Shown here in pieces: positions 50,533 through 60,200 of a stretch of DNA of 64,000 nt (position 1 is the stretch's first letter; every line of letters starts with the position of its first letter). The stretch is from NCBI GenBank assembly GCA_017428385.1, contig JAFRQX010000028.1:29688-93687 (forward strand), written 5' to 3'. Both the position numbers and the translations under genes were made by a program. The DNA is from Clostridia bacterium (GTDB lineage: Bacteria > Bacillota > Clostridia > Christensenellales > Aristaeellaceae). The notes under the pieces are model-generated. The model was not told where the DNA came from. It was given only the letters and a program-made list of their open reading frames with translations, and searched no databases.

Positions 50533-50583
50533 TTATAATAATGGATGAAGTTGAAAAGAGAATAGATTACAGCCAACTGCACA

Positions 50584-52515
50584 TTACTTCATTGCACGTT
50601 TTGTGCGTTGAAGGCTTTTTTTGTATTCCTCATTATCCGGTTCCAGTTCAACAGCCTTTTGCTTTTCCTGTAAAGCTTCCTTATAACGTTTCATTGTATG
50701 CAGCGTGATACCAAGATTAGAATGATACAGTGCATTGTCCGGCTCCAAATCGATCGCTTTTTGAGCTTCTAGTATGGCTTTTTCATAGTGTTTCATTTCA
50801 TAAAGCAAATTACCAAATTTGTTATGATAGTTAGCATTGTTTGGTTCTAGATCTACAGCCTTTTGGATCTCCAACAAGGCTTCCTCATAGCGTTTCATTT
50901 CATAAAGTATATCAGCAAAATGGTCATGATAGTCGGCATTATCTGGTTCCAGATCAACAGCCTTTTGTGTCTCTTGTAGACTATCTTCATAGTTTTTTAT
51001 TTCATGGAGTAAGAGAGAAAGTATAAAATGATATGCGCTGATATCAGGATCTAAACCAATGGCTTTATGGTATTCTTTCAAGGCTTCCTCATATCGATTC
51101 AATGCATATAGAACAACTCCAAGATCAGCATGATAAGAGGAGTCGTTCGGATCCAACTCAATAGCTTTTTGCAGCTCTGGCAGGGCTTCCTCATAGCGTT
51201 TTAATTGACGCAGCGTTACTCCAAGACTATTATGATAACCAGCAATGCTTGGATCCAGCTCAACAGCTTTTTGCAGCTCTGGCAAGGCTTTTTCATAGCG
51301 TTTCATAACATATAGTAAGATACCAAGCCCAGCATGATATAGGGCGTCATCCGGTACTAATGCTATTAGTTTTCTAAATAACCGATATGCTAAATCGTAT
51401 TTTTCATTGTTAAATGCACGAATAGCTCTACGATAAATCGCTGACGCATCATCTTTATCGGAGCTATCAGCATCTTTGGTAATGCTCATGATGGCATTAT
51501 TAACGATTTGTTCATTTTCCTTTGGATCAGATTTGTTGTTTTCCAAGATGTTTTTATTCAGTGCAGAATTAAGACGATCATAGTCTTTTTCCGCTTTTTC
51601 TTTTGCATCGTTGATAAACTCTTCCTTTGGAGGAATGCTATATTCGACTTGTTGTGCCAGAGCCGCCATAAAACTATCAAAATCACACTTGCGCAAATAA
51701 ACACCATCAGCTGCTTTGATAAATTCTAAAGGCTTTCCACTTAATGGCGTACTTTCATAAGCGGTCCAATACGGGCTGCGCCATTCACCATTCTTGAATT
51801 TTGTAGCATTTTCTAGAAGATAATTCATTAAACTCAGATCATTTCCGGCATACCCCAGGAAAACCGGATGATAATGAGAAAAAATCTTGGGTAAATGCTC
51901 CTGCCATCTGGAGTCAAGTATATTTGTTTCATCATTTCGGTTTTTGGGTCCAAATAACAGATCATGATGAATTTTGATTATGACGGGACGATCCATGTCA
52001 TCCGCAATAAAATGTGCAAGTGATTCGTGACCGATAACGGGGGGGAACCGATGTTCCCATTGATTTACAGCATCCTCAATCAGGTGGTCAAAATTGGTTG
52101 TTATGACAATATTGTGTGAGGTATGACAGAGCACATGGGCGAGTAAAATATATCCAGATCCAGGGAGTTTTCCCTCCATTTCCTTTTCCAGATAATCATA
52201 CCCATCCCTGTAATCATTAAATCTACGTTTATAATAGTCCCCATAGAATTCCTTGTAGTTTTCTTCTGCAATCCCTTTTTCTTTTTTCCAAAGCGCCAGG
52301 GACTCTTCTGTTTCACTTTCACGAAGATCTTTTTCCCAAGCTTCAATAAGTTCAGAAGCCATACGGATTCCTGAAGAACGAGAAGCACCGGCTCCAAGGA
52401 TGAAGCAAAACCTGGTTTTCGTCGGGCCTTTTTTGATCTTTGATATCAAAGATGGCAGTTTTATTTCCTTTGCCGCTGTTTCTTTTACTGCTGTTCTCTT
52501 TTCAGTTGCCGCCAT
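50584..52515 (-). CDS. SIR2-like domain protein with TPR repeats
   Basis: About 643 residues. The N-terminal SIR2-like domain has RFCFILGAGASRSSGI near residue 40 (NAD-binding glycines), HNIVITTNFDHLIEDA near 140 with the conserved Asn, and IIKIHHDLLFG with a His near 175. Residues about 365-640 hold eight TPR units, easily seen from the recurring ALPELQKAVELDPSIAGYHN cadence. SIR2 proteins in bacterial immunity deplete NAD+ after infection; the TPR part would sense or scaffold. The ATG at 52515 was chosen; a TTG three codons earlier is possible. The gene diverges from the membrane/TIR pair. Confidence 0.85.
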   Translation of the reverse strand: MAATEKRTAVKETAAKEIKLPSLISKIKKGPTKTRFCFILGAGASRSSGIRMASELIEAWEKDLRESETEESLALWKKEKGIAEENYKEFYGDYYKRRFNDYRDGYDYLEKEMEGKLPGSGYILLAHVLCHTSHNIVITTNFDHLIEDAVNQWEHRFPPVIGHESLAHFIADDMDRPVIIKIHHDLLFGPKNRNDETNILDSRWQEHLPKIFSHYHPVFLGYAGNDLSLMNYLLENATKFKNGEWRSPYWTAYESTPLSGKPLEFIKAADGVYLRKCDFDSFMAALAQQVEYSIPPKEEFINDAKEKAEKDYDRLNSALNKNILENNKSDPKENEQIVNNAIMSITKDADSSDKDDASAIYRRAIRAFNNEKYDLAYRLFRKLIALVPDDALYHAGLGILLYVMKRYEKALPELQKAVELDPSIAGYHNSLGVTLRQLKRYEEALPELQKAIELDPNDSSYHADLGVVLYALNRYEEALKEYHKAIGLDPDISAYHFILSLLLHEIKNYEDSLQETQKAVDLEPDNADYHDHFADILYEMKRYEEALLEIQKAVDLEPNNANYHNKFGNLLYEMKHYEKAILEAQKAIDLEPDNALYHSNLGITLHTMKRYKEALQEKQKAVELEPDNEEYKKSLQRTKRAMK

Positions 52516-53032
52516 CGCTTTCAATATCTCCTCACTTGGATGTTTAGCTTTTATCGATTATGAAACCTGCAAGTGCCCTATTATTTGTTACGACCAATCT
52601 GAAACATATATTATCAAATATAGCATAACAAATAAAGACTTCTTCGTATGTTTCACTGCTTATATATTGTTTATATTCACTTATCAATTAAAGGCGATGC
52701 ATATTTTCGATACTATATTTTCTCACAACCAGAATAAAGAATTGGACATTGCTTTCGGTCGAGAAATATCGTTTGTATATTACTAAAGAATTGTTGATGC
52801 TTTTGAGATGTTTTTTTGTTGTTAAGGCAGGCACAGAAGCTGTATAATGCTACTAAACATCATGTGTGCATGATGAACGTACGCTGGCTTTATATTTCAA
52901 AAGAATGGTTCAATTATGAACTGTTGGTTTGGAATGAAAAACAATACATGCGAGAAAGGCAATGTATATATAGAGAGTAAGTAAAGCAACGTTTATCTAC
53001 AACATAAATAATTAGTGTGGAGGAGTAAATGT

Positions 53033-53503
53033 ATGTCGCATAGCAATCCTGATGATAAACGTATTATTTATGATGAACTAAATAAATTACAGATTGATCA
53101 GTTACATAAAGCAACGATAAATATAAGCGATAATAGTCTGGAAACAAAGAAATTGTGTGTTGCTGTTTTATCCGGTGTGGTTACTATTCTAGCGGGGATT
53201 AACAAAGATAAAAATTTGAGCGACTGGATACAAAGTGTAGCGATACTTGGTGTGTTGATTTCATCTTTGTTTTATATTGTTGATTCTTTCCTTTGGTATT
53301 ATCAAAAAAAGCTAAGAGCAACAATGATCATAGAAGAGAATGAAATACGTGAGCGCCATGGAATTAATAAAAGGAAAGAAGATAGTATGTGCAGGGGACT
53401 CAGATGGCTAAACGCATTTTTTAATGGCTCACAAACTATGTATTATGGATTAATTCTTTTTTCAGGGATTATATGGTACTTAAGTAGCAAAGGGAGAATT
53501 TAG
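53033..53503 (+). CDS. Small membrane protein (SLATT-like), partner of a TIR gene
   Basis: 156 residues from the ATG at 53033 (GGAGGAG upstream). Two adjacent hydrophobic segments at about 43-60 and 67-93 (SVAILGVLISSLFYIVDSF) and a third at about 137-152 form a small membrane protein with a helical N-terminal arm and charged linker. The layout resembles SLATT-type pore proteins, which are predicted effectors in nucleotide-signal defence, though the match is only by layout. The TIR gene starts at the base after its stop, so the two are strictly coupled. Confidence 0.65.
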   Translation: MSHSNPDDKRIIYDELNKLQIDQLHKATINISDNSLETKKLCVAVLSGVVTILAGINKDKNLSDWIQSVAILGVLISSLFYIVDSFLWYYQKKLRATMIIEENEIRERHGINKRKEDSMCRGLRWLNAFFNGSQTMYYGLILFSGIIWYLSSKGRI

Positions 53504-53890
53504 GTGAATAAATATAAGGTTTTTATTAGTTATACAATGCGAGAAAACGGTATCAGTATTGAACGATTAAATATACTCAAGAAACGATTTAATGAATATG
53601 ATTTTATAGAAACATATATAGATATATTAGATAATTGCGGCGAAGATCATCAAGAATATGTTGAGAATCAATTAAAGAAGTCGGATGTTGTTCTTTTAAT
53701 TTGCTCGGATGGTATTGAATCGTCTGAATGGGTAAAAAAGGAATTAAAGATTGCACAAGAATGCAATATTCCGATTTTAACACTGTCTTTGGCTCAGATT
53801 ATTTCTATTACAGATTCAAAGAAGCATACTAATTCAAAAGAGGTAATTAAAGATATAATCAAATTAGTACAAGACCGAGATTTGCAATAA
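53504..53890 (+). CDS. TIR-like domain protein
   Basis: 128 residues from a GTG directly after the preceding stop. It is a single TIR-like domain: YKVFISYTMREN at the start, then KKSDVVLLICSDGIESSEWVKKELKIAQECNIPIL, in which SSEW...E places the Glu expected for NADase-type TIR domains. It most resembles the short DUF1863 (MTH538-like) TIR group. In defence systems TIR proteins make NAD-derived signals or destroy NAD+. With its membrane partner, it could signal to or gate a pore. No other domain is fused. Confidence 0.8.
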   Translation: MNKYKVFISYTMRENGISIERLNILKKRFNEYDFIETYIDILDNCGEDHQEYVENQLKKSDVVLLICSDGIESSEWVKKELKIAQECNIPILTLSLAQIISITDSKKHTNSKEVIKDIIKLVQDRDLQ

Positions 53891-53901
53891 CAGGAATACA
53901 C

Positions 53902-54018
53902 GGGCGACAGGGGACGGTCTTGTGTCTCCTTAAGGCGATAAGGAAACGATAGGGACGGCTTTTTCCTATCGCTTTCCCAAAAGACAGAGCCTGCCGATGC
54001 GGCAGGCTCCGTCTTTTT
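53902..54018 (+). terminator. Three consecutive hairpins after the TIR gene
   Basis: A GGCGACAGGGGACGG unit, then GCGATAAGGAAACGATAGGG with GCTTTTTCCTATCGC, then the AGACAGAGCCTGCC/GGCAGGCTCCGTCTTTTT terminator (53978-54018). Confidence 0.7.
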
Positions 54019-54196
54019 GCCAGCAGATATGTCTCTTGTTTATCATAGGATAAACCAACCTTTTTTACGAAAGAAGCGATTACATTACAATCCTATAAAC
54101 AATGAAAGTAACGGCTTGAAAAGAGTAATCACATATATGATAATAGCAGGGTTTTCGAATAAATCTATTGGACAAAGAGAAGGAGGATCCCCACCC

Positions 54197-54715
54197 ATGG
54201 CAAAGAGAATTGTTGCAACCCTTCTGTTACTGATGCTGGTGTTTACTACTGTAGCAACAGCATTTGCGAAGACAGCCGTATCCGGAACCAGATATGTGAC
54301 AGCATCAAACGGTAAACCTGTGAATGTTCGCAAAGGTCCTGGAAAAAGCTACGCTCTGGCTGCGCTTGGACGGATTAATGTTGGCGAGCAGGTATCATTG
54401 AAATACAAGGATAAAGACAAAAATGGAGCCATCTGGTACATGATCTCCTATAAAGGAAAGACCGGCTGGATGATGGGTTCCTTCTTATCAACGAAAAAGC
54501 CCTCTACCGGCGGTCAGACTCAACCCACCGTACCGGCTAAAGATCAGTGCGGGTTTGGTGGATGTACGGCTAAGGCCACCAGAACTTATGGCAAATGGGA
54601 AATGACAAATAAAAGAATGGCGGATGGCAGCCTTAAGCCCGTTGAAATCAGAAATATCCATGTGACCTGTGAAAAAGGACATGTTTTTGGTTATAGTGAG
54701 GAAAGAAATCCTTAA
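54197..54715 (+). CDS. Secreted SH3-domain protein
   Basis: 172 residues from the ATG at 54197 (GGAGG ten bases upstream; the longer frame is not supported). Signal peptide at 1-24 (VATLLLLMLVFTTVATAFA). Residues about 30-100 are a bacterial SH3 domain: GKPVNVRKGPGKSYALAALG, then KNGAIWYMISYKGKTGWMMGSFL. The C-terminal 65 residues have four Cys (QCGFGGC and HVTCEKGH) and may bind a metal. It is close in style to the larger SH3 protein at 7217-8635. A cell-wall role is likely. Confidence 0.82.
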   Translation: MAKRIVATLLLLMLVFTTVATAFAKTAVSGTRYVTASNGKPVNVRKGPGKSYALAALGRINVGEQVSLKYKDKDKNGAIWYMISYKGKTGWMMGSFLSTKKPSTGGQTQPTVPAKDQCGFGGCTAKATRTYGKWEMTNKRMADGSLKPVEIRNIHVTCEKGHVFGYSEERNP

Positions 54716-54782
54716 TTATCCATTGTGAAAGCAAACAGAAAGTATCGGAAGGACAATCTTCCTGATAGTATTCAGACATTTG

Positions 54783-54815
54783 AGAAGGCGGTGCGCTGCA
54801 CCGCCTTCTTTCTTT
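54783..54815 (+). terminator. Intrinsic terminator
   Basis: AGAAGGCGGTGC and GCACCGCCTTCT pair perfectly around GCT, followed by TTCTTTAT. Confidence 0.88.
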
Positions 54816-54870
54816 ATACATTTCATTAGTGGTGATTGAAGATCGCTTTTGACCACATATATGAGTAACG

Positions 54871-54893
54871 AAAAAGGGCGGCCGAAGCCGCCC
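54871..54893 (-). terminator. Terminator of a lost minus-strand gene
   Basis: Read on the minus strand, GGGCGGC-TTCG-GCCGCCC is followed by TTTTT. No intact gene leads into it. Confidence 0.75.
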
Positions 54894-54914
54894 GAAGTTG
54901 ATAAATATATAGTT

Positions 54915-55010
54915 TTAGAACTCTATTTCGTATTCCAATATGCGGCGAGCTTCGTTCTGCGTTTCTGCCACAATGGTGGTGTTGCCTGTAATTTTCATGA
55001 CCTTCAGCAT
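54915..55010 (-). pseudogene. C-terminal remnant of a minus-strand gene
   Basis: The frame ending at 54915 codes for KVMKITGNTTIVAETQNEAR and ILEYEIEF before its stop, directly ahead of the terminator at 54893-54871. The wording is protein-like, but there is no ribosome-binding site and the upstream part is missing. The family is not recognised. Confidence 0.4.
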
Positions 55011-55087
55011 GGCATCAATCTTAACAGCATGACCAGAAGAATGAACAGGGAACTTATGATATTTTCGGTGCTTATGTACGCGGTGAA

Positions 55088-55354
55088 ATGAAATGCGAGA
55101 AATGCGGAAGACCTATGGAACTAAGGAAGGGCAGCATACGGTTTTATCTGGCATGCACTGATTATCCGCATTGTGAAAACAGGATGTGGGTTGAACCTCA
55201 GATGGTTGATGAATACCTGTATTTCGGCAATGAAGCAGGAATGATATGTCCGGAAGATGGTACTTCTTTAACTGCTGGCCAGGGAAAGAAAAATGTTTAT
55301 GTCAGCTGTAATTGCGGTGAAAAGAGACATTTCTGGAGATTGGATGAGATATAA
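55088..55354 (+). CDS. Zinc-ribbon protein of topoisomerase type
   Basis: 88 residues. KCEKCGRPMELRKGSIRFYL and then ACTDYPHCENR form a topoisomerase I-type C4 zinc finger (CxxC...C....C). A second set, CPEDGTSL with CNCGEKRHF, gives another possible site. Such short proteins occur with nucleases and helicases and probably bind nucleic acid. The ribosome-binding site (GCGGTGAA) is weak. The gene precedes the nuclease-like gene at 55395 by 40 bases. Confidence 0.65.
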   Translation: MKCEKCGRPMELRKGSIRFYLACTDYPHCENRMWVEPQMVDEYLYFGNEAGMICPEDGTSLTAGQGKKNVYVSCNCGEKRHFWRLDEI

Positions 55355-55394
55355 GACATGAATAATGCTACTGGATTGAACAAAGGGGAGAAAA

Positions 55395-55826
55395 ATGATA
55401 ACTGAAACTATAAAAAAGCTATATTCACTTGTGGCAGAGCTGGAACAGCAGTATCCGGGAAGACATTTTACACCGGACGGGCATATGCTTGGAAGCATTG
55501 GTGAAGTATATGCCAAGGAAAGATATGGACTTAAGCTCTATGATGCTAGTTATCCTGTGCATGACGGAGAAACTTTGGACGGCAGAAAAGTTCAGATTAA
55601 GCTTACACAAATAAATAGTATTTCTATGTATGAGGAGCCTGAGTTCTTGATTGTTTTGAAGATTGATAAAAAAGGGGCAATCAGTGAGATTTATAACGGT
55701 CCTGGGAAAGAGCCCTGGGATCTGGCTGGATCGGTACAGAAGAATGGACAGCGGACTATCAGTATTAAAAAACTAATGAGTATTGAAGTTCCGGAAAACC
55801 AGAGGATCAGAAAAGTGGAAAGATAG
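55395..55826 (+). CDS. DUF6998-like protein, probable restriction endonuclease fold
   Basis: 143 residues. HMLGSIGEVYAKERYGLKLY carries the Glu, and GETLDGRKVQIKLTQ the D..xQxK arrangement of a PD-(D/E)XK-like site, as in DUF6998. Members appear as single-domain proteins close to restriction or repair genes. AAAGGGGAGAAA lies upstream of the ATG. The gene forms a short operon with the zinc-ribbon gene. Whether it cuts DNA is unknown. Confidence 0.65.
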   Translation: MITETIKKLYSLVAELEQQYPGRHFTPDGHMLGSIGEVYAKERYGLKLYDASYPVHDGETLDGRKVQIKLTQINSISMYEEPEFLIVLKIDKKGAISEIYNGPGKEPWDLAGSVQKNGQRTISIKKLMSIEVPENQRIRKVER

Positions 55827-56035
55827 ACAAAACGTATAATTGAAGAAGAATGATAAGCACGGGATTCGGTAATGCTTTAGACCGTGCTTATATTTTGTCC
55901 TTGTTGATTTGGTGAAAAAGACTTGAAACAAATGAATGAAAGAGATGTTTTTGAAGTGATTTTTAGTTGAGAATATAACTAGGGAAATGATATTATTATC
56001 ATACTGTTATAAACTTTATATCAGGAGGTGCTCGC

Positions 56036-57139
56036 ATGTATCTTCCACCAAGTGAAAATCTTGCCATTGATACTTTGTCGGGTATCTTTTCTGATATGAG
56101 TGAGTCCTATAAGATCTTCTGGTTCAACAGCATATTACAGGGTGTGGCGAAAGGAAATAAGCTCCAGACATTTGATGATATCATCAATCGTATGGTAGTG
56201 GATGCCTGGTATATGGTCACGGAGTATCATCTGAATCTTGGACCATCCGATGGCCTGGAAAAGCTTGTTCATACAGTACAGGCAGAAACCGGCTTGCCAT
56301 CCAATGCGAAAGAATGGGATGTCCTTAAAGCGTTAGAAGAAAACACAAATAAAGAGATCTTGAACCTAAAAAAACGGCTAATACTGTTCGTGCCTTATCG
56401 GCTACAGGTGCCGTTTATGAAGGATATCAGAGGGAAACTGCTGGAAAATCATGCTCTGTTGCGCGAGAGAATCAACAGTGATGAAAACATGATTTATTCC
56501 TTCGGAGACGGGAAAGGTCTTACCAACACTATTGAGGTTTCTCCTGACTGGATGGATTATCTATATACCAATAATGCGATAGTTTCCGGCTGGGTGGAAC
56601 TGTGTATGATCAAATATCTCCAGCGGCGGAATCCTAGTGTGCCAGGATTAGCGGACAAGATCCGACCTCCGGAAATGCGCAAACTGAAGAAAGCAAAGGA
56701 CTTCTGGTCTGCTGTTGTGGACTATACACCAGTAGAGAATATCTACATTCCAGGACAGATTATGACTACAGATGATTTGTCACTGGATCATTTCGTGCCT
56801 TGGAGCTTTGTGGCACATGATGAGCTTTGGAACCTGGTGCCGACCACCAAAGCAATCAATAGCAGCAAGAGCAATGATCTGCCCAACTGGGAGACATTTT
56901 TCCCCAAACTGGTTGATACAGAATATAAGGCTTATCAGGCTATTTGGGCAACGGACAAAATACATGATCTGTTTGACAAATGCGCAAAAGAGCATGTGAA
57001 CAGTAATGAAGCGATAACTGGTTTGTACAGACAGGGAATAACGAGAGATGAGTATGTTACCCATCTGGTGAATCTGCTTTGGCCAACTTATCAGGCTGCA
57101 AAGAATCAGGGCTTTACGGAATGGTGTCCGGGAACATAA
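56036..57139 (+). CDS. HNH endonuclease-like protein
   Basis: 367 residues. The HNH site lies near 245-280: SLDHFVPWSFVAHDELWNLV followed by PTTKAINSSKSN, giving the D-H pair, the central N of WNLVP and the closing N of the fold. The N-terminal 240 residues show no recognised domain. TCAGGAGGTG lies 7 bases before the ATG. The SNF2-type gene starts 80 bases after the stop, on the same strand. A 5' fragment of a second copy is at 45069-45190. The pairing with a helicase suggests a restriction or defence role. Confidence 0.82.
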   Translation: MYLPPSENLAIDTLSGIFSDMSESYKIFWFNSILQGVAKGNKLQTFDDIINRMVVDAWYMVTEYHLNLGPSDGLEKLVHTVQAETGLPSNAKEWDVLKALEENTNKEILNLKKRLILFVPYRLQVPFMKDIRGKLLENHALLRERINSDENMIYSFGDGKGLTNTIEVSPDWMDYLYTNNAIVSGWVELCMIKYLQRRNPSVPGLADKIRPPEMRKLKKAKDFWSAVVDYTPVENIYIPGQIMTTDDLSLDHFVPWSFVAHDELWNLVPTTKAINSSKSNDLPNWETFFPKLVDTEYKAYQAIWATDKIHDLFDKCAKEHVNSNEAITGLYRQGITRDEYVTHLVNLLWPTYQAAKNQGFTEWCPGT

Positions 57140-57219
57140 GATATGATCTTACATAATCATATATACATATACAAAGATATTTGGAAACTATGAAATGAAC
57201 AAAATATGGAGGCAGGTTT

Positions 57220-60200
57220 ATGGATCGTTGGTTTGAATATGAGGATGCTAAACGTCTTTGTGCATCCCATAAACAGATAATTGATACGGTCCGTAAAATG
57301 AAAGAAACCAGGGTAAGGGATGCGGATGCCTTCAAGAAGGCTGCTAAAGAGGTTTATGACAGTAGGGTTATTGCGGCTGAGATTGCAACGGCATTACAAA
57401 CATCGAATCTTAATGTGGCAGCACAACCCAATGAAAAAGCATTACTACAAGCGGCGTATAAATGCAATGAAGGAGAAAAGATAGTTGTTGCCCTTAAAAA
57501 CAAAGAACAACAACAACGAGAAATAAGCCGGGATATCGATACATTGCTCGGTGTGTGTTCTCCTGTGAAGTGGTTGTTTTCAGGCCGTAATTCTAAAGAA
57601 TTTGCCAATAATGCATTTCAGAGATTAACCAAGTTGATGCAGAACGATTATCCGGCTGCAATCAAAGAATTGGAAGAAAAGAGCAAAAAGCTTGATTCCG
57701 TTTCTGTAAATGAGGCATATGGGTTTGTAGCAGGTAGTGAGCAGAATTATGTTTCATGGTTGATCAAATGCGTGCCGGAGCTGGTGAAACAAAGTAAGCT
57801 CCCGGCAGGTATCGGGGAAAAGATCAAGAGAGTTTCAGATACGGTGTCTCTATACCAGAGAACAGTGGGAGAAAAGCAGATCCGAGAACAGATGGCAAAA
57901 ACTGCAGCGGATCAAGCTATTAATCCACTGATCATGGAACGGACATTACAGGAATTGCGCAACCAGGATCTTGATGTCCTGTCTATGAAACGAAGCGGAA
58001 TCAGAATAAAGGCACTGCGAGATCATGGATATCGTAATATTGCTGACGTTTTTTCGGCATCACAGTATCAGTTGGCTTCAGTATACGGAATCAGCGAAGA
58101 TTCTGCCTGGCAGATTAAATCCGCAGCAAGGGAAATAGCGGAGGAAGTTGCAAAGACCATCAAACTAAAGATCAACAGCGATGAAAGAACGAAGGCAGCT
58201 ACTTCATTGTTGAAAGCTGCATATAAATATGACCGAATCAAGAACGCTGATCGTTTAATTACACCGGATATAAGAAAACGCCTGGAGGACGCAAATACAC
58301 AAACGTCATATCTGTCCACATTAAACAATAATATCTGTTGGGTGTTTTCAAATCCCACTCAGAAGAAAAGGTATATTCAGGCATATCAGTCCATTGAAAA
58401 CGGATTAGCTCCTGCTGTGATCAATGTGATTCAGAGGTATTATGAGAATGTTCGGCAGGATCCGGTGATTACAGATGCACAGATCTGGAATGATTTCAAT
58501 CAGCGCTCTATTGAGTATTTCAATTTGCTGGAAGACTTATGTCCGGGTGTCTTTGGCAATGATGACTTATTGTATGGCCTCCCAGAAGACCTGGCACGGG
58601 AAATACAGGAACAGGTTTATTTTCCCAATGGTCTGAAGGTCTCTTTGAGACGTTATCAGGAATGGGGCGTTAAGTATATTCTGCATCAAGAACGGGTGCT
58701 GTTGGGCGATGAAATGGGCTTGGGCAAAACTGTGCAGGCAATTGCGACGATGGTGTCGTTGCGGAATACAGGAGCGAAAAAGTTTCTGGTTGTTTGTCCG
58801 GCAAGTGTGCTGCCAAACTGGTGTAAAGAAATAGATAAAAAGAGCGAATTCCGATCTATAAAAATACATGGATATGGAAGACAGGCATCGTTTGATTCAT
58901 GGAATAAAAATGGCGGGGTTGCGGTTACTACCTATGAAACACTGAGCACATTAAAAGTCCCTGCCGGTATGACTTATGATCTGCTGGTTGTTGATGAAGC
59001 ACATTTTATCAAAAATGAAAATGCAATGCGGTCTCAGATGGTGAGAATGTATGGAAAGTATACAAATCGGCTGCTGTATATGACGGGTACTGCGCTGGAA
59101 AACAAAGTGGAGGAAATGCTCTCTTTACTCCAAGAACTGAATCCAAGAGTGGCAGCTCAGGCACAGCAGGTTGCATTCATGGCGACTTCACCGCAATTCC
59201 GCCAGAAAATTGCACCTGTTTACTACCGCAGAAAACGCGAAGATGTTTTGACAGAATTGCCAGATATCACCAGTTCCAATGAGTGGTGTGATCTGCTTCC
59301 CCAAGAGCGAGAAGAATATAAGAGAGCAGTACTGGCAAAAGACCGCTCTGCAATCCGAAAAGTATCCTGGGTCACATTTGACCTTAATCAGTCCGCAAAA
59401 GCTCGCAGATTGAAGGAAATTGTTGAAGAAGCAGAAAGCGATGGTCGAAAGGTACTGGTATTCTCCTTCTATCTTGAAACAATGCAGCGTGTGGTAGAAC
59501 TATTGGGTAGGCGCTGTACACAGCCAATCAATGGTTCTGTCAATGTGAACCGGCGGCAAGAAATCATTGATGAATTTGAACGAATGCCTGCGGGGTCAGT
59601 GTTGCCGGCGCAGATTCAGGCTGGCGGAACTGGCTTGAATATTCAGGCAGCAAGTGTTGTAGTTATCTGTGAACCACAGTTGAAACCTTCTATTGAGAAT
59701 CAGGCAATTTCCCGGGCTTATCGTATGGGCCAGTCAAGAAAAGTGTTGGTTTACCGTTTGCTGGCTTCAGATACAATTGACGAGCGTATTGATGATATGC
59801 TTTCCGAGAAACAAGCAATCTTTGATGCTTTCGCAGATATCTCTGAAGCTGCCAGTGCAACGCAGAAGGAAGAACAGCAAATTGATGATAAGACCTTTGG
59901 CAAGCTGATTCAGGAAGAAATCGACAGGATAAATTCTCAAAGTGGTAATTCAGCACCCAAACAGACTGTACATCAACCTGTACAGCAGACACAACAAGCC
60001 ACACCGCAAAGACCAGCAGGTGTAGAACGTCCAGCATCGTCTTATCAGCCCCAGCCTCGTTCTTATATGCAATCGGCTTATTCCGCACAATCTAACCCTC
60101 CTGTTAGGGATAATACTTCATCAGCTTATACAAGGATGACAGGAAGAAGTGATTCATCCGCATATAAGTCCGAACCGATGATTGGAGCTTCATCTGGATT

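Noticed and set aside
54849..55091. 80-codon plus-strand frame
   Set aside because: It overlaps a minus-strand terminator and remnant, has no ribosome-binding site and no recognisable domain.
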